Origin: Ectocarpus siliculosus
Lineage: Eukaryota; Sar; Phaeophyceae; Ectocarpales; Ectocarpaceae
DNA: 64,000 bases
Assembly: GCA_000310025.1 (NCBI GenBank)
Contig: FN648501.1
Span: 1-64,000, forward strand
Reading direction: 5' to 3'
The notes below the pieces were generated by a model. The model ran no database searches, had not been told where the DNA came from, and saw nothing but the letters and a program-made list of their open reading frames with translations. The translations under genes and the position numbers were made by a program. Each line of letters begins with the position of its first letter. The stretch's first letter is position 1. Positions 47,001 through 59,000 of this stretch are shown piece after piece.

Positions 47001-50000
47001 TTCACCGCACCATTTGGTGGCGTCGCGTTCTTCACATACGGAGGTAGGGTACGTACGCAATTGAACCCATCATGCTCCCTACCTGTGAAGCCACGGTGCG
47101 GGATTCCGATACGTTCATACTGGTGAAGGGCTTTCATTTCCTCCCGCTCTCAAAAATGTTTTCGCGACAGGGCCTACGACGGACCCAACGCCTTCTCCGA
47201 CGACGGCCCCGCCTACACCAGGTACGTGTATGTATGAAACGTTCTACACGAGAGTGTCGAAGTAATCAGCACCGATTACTTTAGAAGAGGGTGCTTGTCA
47301 GTATCGTGCCGTGTAGTGTTCGGTTTGACGAGACTGCTCCTGTTCATGGTGTTGGCATGTTCACGTTTGGGCAAGGTGAACAAGAAAACTTCCGTGTCGC
47401 GCTATGTGAGGTTACCGCTGTGTTCATCCACCCACAGCCACTAGCACGCACGTAAGACCCGCCCATTCCCCACACGTGTCCTCAACAGGGCCTACGACGG
47501 ACCCAACGTCTTCGCCGACAACGGCCTCGCCCATACGAGGTGAAGAGTGTGCGTTTGAGTTTTGATCGGTGCAACCGAATAGAACAGCCTGAACGCGACC
47601 TGTACGAGACCCTGAAAGCTATCAGTGGTGACACCACCAGAATGTCGGGCTATTGCACCAATAGGATCCGTGCTCACTCCGAGAGCACTGCACGATTTCG
47701 ATCGGAGGCATGTTTCGCCTTCATTTTTCCATATTCAGAAATCCCACGTTGGCAAGCCCTTGGAACTTCCAAACAGACGGTAACGGACGAATGACGCGCC
47801 GTTAGCTCTTCTTGTTGCTCTCCGCCATTGACCTCCCTCCGATGTTGGGCCCCGTGCAGTTGGCACGGTGACGTGCGATTCGTACGTGAACCTTGCCGGG
47901 CGTCCCCTTTGCGACGAGGGGTACGTGCCGATTGCTGGTGGCGACACGATCGAGTGCGACACGGTGTGTGACGTCGCGACTTGCTGCCAAGCATGTGAGT
48001 GGCGTTGCTTGGTGTTCGTCCCAACCACAACCACGCCCACAAACAGCCTAATGTTGCTATTGCTGCTCAAGTCTGCAGTCGTATTTGAACAACCGGGTCA
48101 CAAGCATGCACGCGCGTGTGTATCCGTGCGGCGTGTTTTGGTTAGTAAGCATGTTCGGCAGTTGATGATGCAGGAACATCCATCTGACAGAGGCTGGACG
48201 CCGAGCCATGGCGTTCCGCCGGCCTCGAGCATGTTGATGGCTATATGATCGTCGCTGGTGTGGATTGTTGTGCTTGCTTGTCTGGGAAACGGCCACACAT
48301 TCGGCATGGATGGCTTGCTGACGCGGGTATTCTACCAGCATGACGGACCCCAACACGTCCTCCGAACACAACACTTGCCCGATCGCTGTGTTGGCTAACG
48401 CCGAGTCTCCAAACACTGCATTCGAACCTTCACGCCCACTCCCTAGCAATCGTTCATGCCTATTCGCGCGTCTCTTGCGTCGCCGTGATTGGCAGCCGAT
48501 ACCCCCGCGCCGACGTCTCGGCCGGCCGTGTCAACACCTGCTTCAACCACGGCCTCCCCTACGCCAGGTGAGGAGCGATTGAGTGTTTTTCAGTATGCGC
48601 GTAAGTACCAATCACAGGCGCTTTCACGGGAAGCTCAAACGCCGTCAAAGCTAATACAGTGCACGATGGCGGAAACACGATCCATGCTCACTCCGAATTC
48701 ACCGCACCATTTGGTGGCGTAGCATGTTTGGTATACAGGGGTGAGACACGTACACGGTTGAACCCATCATGCTCCCTACCTGTGAAGTCACGACGCAGGG
48801 TTCCAATACGCACGTACCTGTGAAGGCCTTTCAATACCGCCCGCTCCCCACAACGATTTCGCGACAGGGCCTACGACCGACCCAACGCCTTCTCCGACGA
48901 CGGCCTCGCCTACACCAGGTGAAGAATGAAGTACTCGGTTGGTGTGCGAATGTATGACAGGCTCTAGGGCACGCGTTCCATCGTCGTCATGGGTGCTGAG
49001 AGCAGAGTATGGCATGGCATGAACGCGATCCGTGTTCATTTCGACGAAGTTGTCAGTCCGAATAGTGGGCTTGTGTTAGACAGGTTTGTGACATATGCAC
49101 GTCAAATCGAGGCGACCGTTTGGTGCGCGTCAAGCCCTTGAGGGTTGCCGATGTATTGATGTGCCTACACCGACTGCAACCGACTGTACTGCCGGTCCCC
49201 CGCCCCATGCTCATCGCATCAGGGCCCACTGCGGACCCAACGCCTTCGCCGACGACCGCGTCGCCTACACCAGGTGAAGAGCGCACTTGTCTGTTTTGTT
49301 TGGGGGTGCGAACGTATCGCACGCATTAGGTGGAGCCCGAGCCTGAAGTCGTAAGCATCGATGCCTGTCGAAGAGTGTGCGATGAGACAAACGCGATCCA
49401 TGCCTACTTGGAACGTATTATGCCGTTCGTAAGGTAGAGTCGGTTCGTTTGGATGTTTGTGACCATAGTACGTCAAGCTAAGGTGAACATCAATTGTGCC
49501 AAGCGATTGCAGGATGCCGATGTATTTGTTCGGCCACAAGCACCGGAACATACTGTAAGCCCCGCCCGCTCGACCAAACTCGTCGCTACAGGGCCTACGA
49601 CGGACCCAACGCCTTCGCCGACGACGGCCCCGCCTACACCAGGTGAAGGGTGAAATACTCGATTGGTGTACGATTGTATCACAGGTTCTAGGGGAAACAC
49701 GCAGTTATCTGCACGATTGCGGAGAGCAGACTGTGCAACAACCAATACGCGATCCATGCGCAGTTCGACAATTGTGCTGCCATACTAGTGGAGGTGTGGT
49801 AGGCATGTTTGTGACCCATTCCCGTCGAAATGAGGCGGGCATTTGCTGCATGTCTAGCGCTTTGGGTGTTGCCGATGGATTTATGCACCAAACCCCAATC
49901 GAACAGACTGCTAAACCCGGCCCACTCCCCAATGCGCATCGCAACAGGGCCTACTACAGACCCAACGCCTTCGCCGACGACCGGTTCGCCTGCACCAGGT

Positions 50001-53000
50001 GTGCGAACGATTGGTGTTGCAGTGTAGTTGGTGCACATCTGTATCACAGCCTATGCGGGGACCCTGGAAGCCATGAGTGGTCACACCACAAGTATGGTGT
50101 GCCAATTGAACCAACAGGACCCGTGCTCACTCCGACAGCACTGCACGACTTCGATCGGAGGCGTCGTTCATCATCACACGTTGAGCATTCACGTATTGAG
50201 CAATCACCCATCTGGGTATGCCCATCTCTTTTATCCGTTTGGCAACGCCTTGGCGCGTGGTCGATGATTCAATATTTTTCAAACTCGCACTACCCGATGA
50301 ATAACTAGCTGTTGATTCTTGCATGCGCTCTCCGCCATCGACATCGCCTCGCTCTTTCTCCCATATAGCTGGCGTGCTGACGTGCGACTCGTACGTGGAG
50401 CCCATCGGTTGGGGCCCTCTTTGCCAAGAGGGGTCAGAGCGCATACCTGGCGGCGACACCATCGAGTGCGGCACGACGTGTGACGCCGCGACGTGCTGCC
50501 AAGCAAGTGAGTGGTCTTGCTCGACATTGCTTTGCGCTGCTCCCAACTCGTACGCGAACAGCGTGGCATTGCCATTGCTGCCCGAAATCTGCGGTTGTGT
50601 TCGCCAAAGCGTTTCACAAGCGTATACATGTGTACGGCCATTCGGCGCATCTTGTTTTCAGCGCTTCGTCGGCACCTCGTCCACGTTGCAAGTCCTCGGT
50701 TGGTCGCCGTTGGGTTCATACCTCCAAGTACACGTCAACAGAGGACTTACTTGTTGTTGATACTTCCATCCGGTCCCCGCCGTCGACATCACTTCGGTGT
50801 TGTCCTCCGTGTGTAGTTGGCACGGTGACGTGTGCCTCGTACGTGGATGCCTCCGGGGGCACTCTTTGCGACGAGGGGTACATGCCGATCACTGGTGGTA
50901 ACACCATCGCGTGCGACACGGCGTGTGACGTCGCGACGTGCTGCCAAGCAAGTGAGTGGCGTTGCTTGGCGTCGGTCCCAATCACAATCCCAGCATGCAA
51001 CAACAAGATGGCGGTGCTGTTATCAACATGGCAATGCTGATATGCACTCGTGTATGAACAATCGATTCATAAGCATGCACGCGTGTACGGCCGTGCGTCG
51101 TTTCTTCGCTTGAGAGCTTGGTTGGCAGTTCGCGATGTAGGCACGGCCATCTGGCAGTAGCTGGACGCTCAGGCATTACTTTGTCGGCCTTGAAGGTGTG
51201 GAGATTCCTATTGTTGATGGTGTAGATTCTGTGCTTGTATATCTCGAGGAATGGCCACGCATTCTGCATGCGTGGCTAATGTGCCGCGTCTACCGATACC
51301 GACACCGACGGTGTTCACCACTTTGGCTGAGAAACAACGTCGCCCGATCGCGGTATGGGCAAACGTCGAATCATCTGATAATGTGTTCCAACGTTCGTGC
51401 ATGCTGCAATCGTACACGTCTTTTGTGCACGTCCCGTGCATCGCCGTTGGTGGCAGCCGATACCCCTGCGCCGACGGCCGTGTCAACCCCATCTCCAGCT
51501 ACGGCCTCGTCTACGCCAGGTGAAGAGCAACTGTGTCTTTTTGAGTACGTGCGTACGAATCAATCAATTCCTCCTCGGGAAGATCAAACGCCTTTAATGC
51601 TGGTCTAGTGTACGAAGACAAAACGCGATCCGTGCTCACTTCGAATTCACTGCGCCATTGGTGGCGTCGCAATATGGAACCGGAGAGGTTGGGCAGGAAC
51701 ACGTGAAACCCAGTGGAACTCATCGTTAACCATACCTGTGAAGCCACGGCGCCGGATTCCGATACGTTCATACTGGTGGATGCCTTTGGTGGAGACCTTT
51801 GATTTCCTCCCGCTCCCGACAACGATTTCGCGACAGGGCCTACGACCGACCCCACGCCTTCTCCGACGACGGCCTCGCCTACACCAGGTGAAGAATGAAG
51901 TACTCGGTTGGTGGACGAATGTATCACAGGCTCTAGGGCACACGGTTCGATCAGGGTCATGGGTGCAGAGACCAGAGCGTGCAATGACTGAACGCGATCC
52001 GTGTTCATTTCGACGAGGTCATGTAGTCTAAATAGTGGGCTTGTGGTAGGCATGTTTGTGACAGTGCACGTCAAATGGAGGAGACCGTTTGGTGCGCATC
52101 AAGTCCTCGAGGGTTGCCGATGTATTCGCGTGCCCGCACCCAATGCAACGGACTGTACTGCTCGCCACCTCCCCCATGCTCATCACAACAGGGCCTACTG
52201 TGCATCCAACACCTTCGCCGACGACCGCCTCGCCTACACCAGGTGAAGAACGCACATTTCTGTTTTGGTTGGGGGTGCGAACGTATCACACGCTCTAGGA
52301 GGAGCCCTAACCCGGAGTCATAAGTATCGATGCCTCTAGCAGAGTGTGCGATGAGACAAACGCGATCCATGCCTATTAGAGAGAGATTATGCCGTTCGAT
52401 AGGTGGAGCTGATAGGTGGAGCTGTTCGTTGGGATGTTTGTGACCATAGCAAGTCAAGCTGAGGTGAACATCATAACCGCAAATACTACACATTACCGAT
52501 GTATTCTTTTCGGCCACACCCATCGGAACAGACTGTGAGCCCCGCCCGCTCGTCCAAACTCGTCGCCACAGGGCCTACTACGGACCCGACGCCTTCACCA
52601 ACGACGGCCCCGCCTACACCAGGTGAAGAGCGAATATATATGTTCTTGGGTGCCCAAGGGTGTATCAACGCCACCACGGGAGTGCTGAAGAGATCAGCAC
52701 CGACTCCTCCAGAAGAGTGTGCCATATCCGACTCGTGCAATGTGTTCGGGAGTGTTGATTCCATCTTCTCCCCAAACTATTTCGCGACAGGGCCTACGAC
52801 GGACCCGACGCCTTCGCCGACGACGGCCCCGCCTACACCAGGTGAAGAGCACAGAAATATGTTTTGATAGTACACGCGCGTGTATCACAGGCCTTAGGGC
52901 AAACCCGCAGTTATCGGCACGGATTCTGAGAGCAAACTTCGCAACGGCATGATCGCGATCCGTGCTCATTGCGACAACTGTGCTGTCCGACTAAGTGGAA

Positions 53001-56000
53001 GTGTGGCTCTTGTGACCATTCCCCACCAAATTGAGGCCAACATTTCTTGCATGTCAAGCATTGAGGGTTGCCGATTGATCCATGCGCCCACGCGCAATCC
53101 AACAGACTGTGAACCCCTGCCCGCCCTCCCATATCCCCGCAATAGGACCTACTACAGACCCAACACCTTCGCCGACAACCGGTTCGCCTCCACCAGGTGA
53201 AGTGCGAACGATTGTCTATTTCGGTTGATGCACACGAGGATATTCGTACAGCCTAAGCGAGACGTTCGAGATCATGAAGAAAGCCATCAGTGGCGACACC
53301 ACCAGTATGGGATTCGATATAACCACCAGGATCCATGCTCTCTCCGACAGCGCTGCAGATTTTCGATCGGGAAAAAGGGTTGGTCGTCTTCACACGTTGG
53401 GCATTCACATGTTAGACACGAACGTCTGGAGGTTCAATACCGTCGTCCGTTTCGCAAAAGTCATGGCAGGTTGTCGGTGATGTTTCTGTTCCAAACTACC
53501 CAAAACAAAGAATAGAGTTTCCTGTTGTGTTTCCATGCGCTCTCCGCCAATCATAACGCTTCGATGTCGCTCCCCGTGTAGCTGGCACACAGACGTGCGA
53601 CTCGTTCGTGGACGCCTCCGGGGGCCCTCGATGCCGCGAGGGGTACGTGCCGATTGCTGGTGGCGACACTATTGAGTGCGACACGGCGTGTGACACGGCG
53701 ACGTGCTGCCAAGCAAGTGAGTGGCGTTGGCTCGCGTTGGCCCCAACCACACCTCCCTACACGAATACCCTGGCGCTGTTACGGCCCTATCGTGTTTGAA
53801 CAACCGTTTCACAAGAATGCACATATAAGTGAACGGCCGTGCGGCGCGTCTTGGGATTGTGACATTGGTCGGCATTATTCAACGTTGGGGCGTCCATTTG
53901 ACAGAGGCTGGAGACTCAGTCATCACTTTCTCCCGGCCTTGAGCGTGTTCATGTCGTTGGTGGTGTCGATTGTTGTGCTTGTTTTATCTCCGAAAGGCCA
54001 CACATTTGGCATACATGGCTATGCTGACGCTTCTACTAAAACCAACAATGACGGACCCCAACACGTTCTCCAAAACAAAACCAGTTCCTTATCGCATTGT
54101 GGGGCAGAACGTCGAACCGTCAAATTTTCTGTTTCAGCTTTCATGCCCGCTCTCTGGCAATCGTACACGCGTTTTATGTGCATCTCGTGCATAACCGGGG
54201 CTGGCAGCCGATACTCCTGCGCCGACGGCCGTGTCAACACCTGCTCCAACTACGGCCTCGCCAACGCCAGGTGAAGAGCAAGTGTTCATGTTGTGGATGC
54301 GAGGTGGATACACCTCCCTGTATGACAGCCTACACGGGAAGCTCACGCACCATCAACTCCGGCGTGCCGAGACGATTGTGCGATGGGGAAAACAAGATCC
54401 GTGCTTATGCCAGATGCACTGCGCATTTGGAGGCGTGTCGCCATGTTGATTCGCATAGGTTGAGCACGTACACATGAATCATGTTTAAGCCTAGCTCTCT
54501 ACCTGTGAAGACACGTCGCAAGGTCCGGATACGTTCATGAGTGTATATGTGCTGCCCTTTCCCCGACCAATTCGCGACAGGGCCTACGACGGACCCCACG
54601 CCTTCGCCGAGGACGGCCCCGCCTACGCCAGGTGAAGACTTAAGCAGTTGGTTTCGATTGTACGAACGAGTACCACAGCCTCTCGGGCAAAGCCGCAGTC
54701 ATCGGCACAGCTGCTGAGAGGATAGTGTGCAGCGACATATACTCTGTCCGTGCTCATTTCGAATAATGTGCTCGCCGACTAATAATGGGGGCGTGGTAGG
54801 AGTGTTTGCGACCAATGCGCGTCAAATGGAGGTGTTTGTTTCTGGCGTGTCAAGCGCTTGAGGGTTGTCCATGTATTTATTCGCCCACACCCTAGGCAAC
54901 AGACTGTGAACCCCCGCCCGCCCCCCCATATCCTCGTAATAGGACGTACTACGGACCCAACGCCTTCGCCGACGACCGGTTCGCCTACGCCAGGTGAAGT
55001 GCGGACGATTGTTGACTTCGCTTGGTTGATTGATGTATGAACGTATCATAGCCTCAAATAGAAAACCTTAGTCATTAGCATCGATGATGTCTCGAGAAGA
55101 ATGTGCGATGAGCCAAACATGATCCACGCTTTTTTGGAGGAGAATGTGCCGTCAGATATTGCAGGGTTGTTTGTTTGTATGTTCATGACCATTGCAAGTT
55201 CAGCCAAGGTGAACATATTTTCAGCCAAGCCATTGCAGCATGCCGGTGTATGCATGCGCCGACACCAACTGAATTTGACTGAAACCCCCGCCCATTCACA
55301 AACTGTTTCCTCTATAGGGCCTACTACGAACCCAACGCCTTCGCCGACGACCGCCTCTCCTACACCAGGTGAAGAGCGTACATTTCTGTTTTGGTTGGTG
55401 AACGCAGATAGCACAGCCTGAACGAGACCTACGACACCCTGAAAGCCATGAGTGGTGATACCACGAACTTCGTGTTCACTAGAACCCGTAGGATTCGTCA
55501 TCGCTCTCAGAGCACAGCACGACTTCGACCGGAGGCGATTTTCGTTGTTATCGTTTCGCTTCCAGAACCCACTGCATGATTTGGTGGCGTCGCATTGTTC
55601 ATTTACAAAGGATAGGCAGGTGCACGTGAAACACAGTCGAACCCATCACGTTACCTACCGGTGGAGCCTCGGCGCTGGGTTGCGATACCTTCTTGGTTGA
55701 AAAGGCCGTTCAATTCCGCCCGTTCTCCAAACTATTTCGCGGCAGGTCCTACGACGGACCCCACGCCTTCGCCGACGACGGCCCCGCCTACACCAGGTGA
55801 AGACTTACGCTCTCGGTTTCGATTGGACGCACGAGTAGCACAGTCTCTCGGGTAAAGCCGCAGTGATCGGCACGGCTGCTGAGAGCATAGTGTGCAGCGA
55901 CAAATACGCAGTCCGTGCTCATTGCGACAACTGTGCTGTCCGACTAAGTGGAAGTGTGGCAGGCATGTTTGTGACAATTCCCCACCAAATTGAGGCCAAC

Positions 56001-59000
56001 ATTTCTTGCATGTCAAGAACTTTGAGTGTTGCTGATGGATTCATGCGCCCACATGCAATCCAACAGACTGTGAACCCCCGCCCCCCCCCCCATATCCCCG
56101 CAATAGCACCTACTACAGACCCAACACCTTCGCCGACAACCGGTTCGCCAGCACCAGGTGAAGTGCGAACGATTGTTTAGTTCGGTTGAAGAACACGAGG
56201 ATATTCATACAGCCTGAACGAGACGTTCGAGACCATGAAGAAAGCCATCAGTGGCGACACCACCAGTATGGGGTTCGATATAACCACCAGGATCCATGCT
56301 CTCTCCGACAGCGCTGCGGATGTTTGGTCCGGAAATAGGGTTGGTCGTCGTCACACGTTGGGCATTCATACGTTAGACAAGAACGTCTGAAGGTTCAAGT
56401 CCGTCGTCCGTTTTGCGAAGCCATGGCAGCTTGTCGGTGATGTTTCTGTTCCAAGCAACCCAAAACAAAGACCAGTTTCTTGTTGTGTTTACATACGCTC
56501 TCCGCCAATCATAACGCTTCGATGTCGCTCCCCGTGTAGCTGGCACGCTGACGTGCGACTCGTTCGTGGACGCCTCCGGGGGGCCTCGATGCCGCGAGGG
56601 GTACGTGCCGATTGCTGGTGGCGACACTATTGAGTGCGACACGGCGTGTGACACGGCGACGTGCTGCCAAGCAAGTGAGTGGCGTTGGCTCGCGTTGGCC
56701 CCAACCACACCTCCCTACGCAACCAAGCTGGCGCCGTTACGGCGCTAATCTGCTGTCGTCGTGTTTGAACAACCGTTTCACAAGCATGACATACCAGCAC
56801 GGCCGTGCGGCGCGTCTTGTGATTGTCACGATGATGGGCAATTTACGATGCAGAAACGGCCATCCGACAGAGGCTTGATGCAGAGACATCACTTTCTCCC
56901 GACCTTGAGCATGTTGTTAGTATTGTGCGATTAATGTGTAGGTTTATTGTTTTTCTTTCGAATTGCCTTGATCAATATTTTCTGTGGCCTACGGAGGGAG
57001 ACTTCCCCCGTACCACACGTCCCGCACGGCTCAAAGCCTCCGCGGTATCCTAACGTGTCTCTGCTACTAAACACAAATCTCCCTCCGAATACCTCCAGAC
57101 GGGACGAAACTGTTGTACAGTAGCAGTCTCGGACGATTGAGCCTCCCAATGGTACGCTACCATTCAGAAAACACCCAATTCGAAGTCGTGCGATAACTGC
57201 TTCGGGAGACAACAGTATAACCCGTCGGGTGGTCCGATGTGGTACAATACACTTATTATATTATCAGCTATGTGAAATTTGACCGCGAAACGGAATGGCA
57301 CAGCTCAGCCGTTGGGCTTCGTGCCGCCCCGCCCGCCTAAAAGACCCCAAACCGGAGGACTCAGAGAGGTCCTCCACCAAGAAGCACACCGGCGAGCGCT
57401 ACCTCGGAGAGACCCCAGTCTGTCTCTCGGTGGTGGCGTGCAGTACCGGTTGGGGATGACCAACTGTGGGGCACTACTGTAGGAAGCGCTGAGTGTCGTT
57501 TGCCTTGCCCTTCTTGATCGCCACAGGCCCGCGCATATGTTGGTTTCATGGACTTGCTTGATTCCCTCTTGTATCTTTTGAGGCATTCGCGAAATGATCC
57601 GCCTGGTGCCTGGAATGTCTCACTACAGGGAGAAACATGACGAAAAACACGAGAAAAAAAAGAAAAGGGAGAAGAAAATGACGGGGATACGCTATCGTGC
57701 ATCCGGGCGACCAAATTTCGTGGGCATTCGGACATAGCCTGGACAGGTAGCCATGGGGTCAGGCGACGTGTGCGAGGCATGGTATCGTTTTTTTTGTTTT
57801 TTTTGTTCTGGTGTGGGAGTTCGTGGTGCCACATCGAATTCCTTGGGGCGGTTCAGCTTACGGCGCGGCTCATGATAAACAAACAATGGGACCGAACAGC
57901 ACATGGCTTCATCACGGGAAAGAATACGATGGCTTGACCGCGATCGTCTCTGTTGGTATTACTGAGCGCTCACTTGATTAGCGCGCATGTAGTTCGAACT
58001 CGACGCGAAGCCACGACATGATTGCTAGCTATCGTCCAAATTTCGATGTAGCTAGCTGCTGCCCTTCTGCCGCGTGACTCCAAAGCGGGCTGCATGGTAC
58101 ATATTGTGTCTTTCTCACAACGTGGCCTTTGGGTTCAGTGGACAAGCGTCTATCAAACTCTTGCCGCAGGAGCAGCGAGGCAGCAGAATGAGAACTCCGT
58201 GAGACCTTTCTCTTTTGGGACCCCAGAAAACCGAACCAAGACATCCGAACCAACGCGCCTCCAGGGCGGCACAACAAGAACCCAAATACACACGTAGATC
58301 TGGGAGATGTTCCGAATTCTTCCGTGCACAATAAACTACAGTTTGTTCTTCGACAACAAACTTTCATTTGTTACACTTTACTATCGCGGGAATCGAGGGA
58401 ATCGCCGCAGGGCGGTGTGTACGGATTCGCCCATTCGTCTACCGATGCCAACGCCGACAGACCCCAACACGTTCTCTGAAAAAAAAGTGCGTGATCGCGG
58501 TGTGGGCAAACGCCGAATCGCCCTATACAGCAGTACTACTGTACTTAAATGGTAACGCCTCGTAACATTCACGCCTGCTCACTGGCAATCCTTCACACCT
58601 TTTCGCGCGTCTCGTGCGTCGCCGTGGTTGGCAGCCGATACCCCTGCCCCTACGGCCGTGTCAACACCTGCTCCAACTACGGCCTCGCCTACACCAGGCG
58701 AGGACCAAAAAATTATGTTGTGGTAAAGCGTGCCCGTATCACAGCCTGCACGGGATTGGTAAGCGCCGTTGATGCTGACGTCCCGACGAAGAGGGGTGCG
58801 ATGGGGAAACAAGATCTGTGCTCATTTCGATTTCACTTCGCCATTTGGTGGGGTCGCTTTGTCCATTTTCAGAGGTTGAGTACGAACGCATGAGTTGAAC
58901 CCCTCATATTCCCTACCTGCGAAGCCACGTCGCATGGTTTCGAAACGTTCATGATTGTATCACTCGTACGCACACAGGCACGGAATTGTTGATCCCGTCC

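Larger units (their letters stand above)
40420..49642. repeat. tandem duplication of a ~4.6-kb multi-exon block (copies 1 and 2)
   Basis: Bases ~40420-44991 and ~44992-49642 are near-identical and each carries, in order, B A A C B B A C B B B. Offsets between matching exons are 4569-4572 bp in the left part and 4651 bp in the right part, the change coming from an indel of about 100 bp in the intron before the second B (42303-42501 versus 46875-47170). A partial third copy continues from 49643 to about 52000. Coding and intron sequence are equally conserved, so the duplication is recent relative to the modules. Confidence 0.9.
49643..52000. repeat. partial third copy of the ~4.6-kb block
   Basis: Matches copy 2 at 4651 bp offset through exons A11 and A12 (and C6 at 4645), then continues into sequence most like the later C-to-B intron of the block. 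This implies that a B B A C segment was lost by unequal exchange between paralogous introns. Confidence 0.75.

Noticed and set aside
40907-50719. Minus-strand open frames of 139-146 codons repeated three times (for example 40907-41326, 45476-45895, 50127-50546)
   Set aside because: They are the antisense of the Cys exons and their flanks. Their conservation follows from the block duplication, and the splice sites and Cys pattern are all on the plus strand.
57305-57834. Overlapping minus-strand open frames inside the intronic insertion
   Set aside because: Three frames are open in the same stretch, the compositions are atypical and no motif is recognised, so chance frames in a GC-rich patch are more likely.
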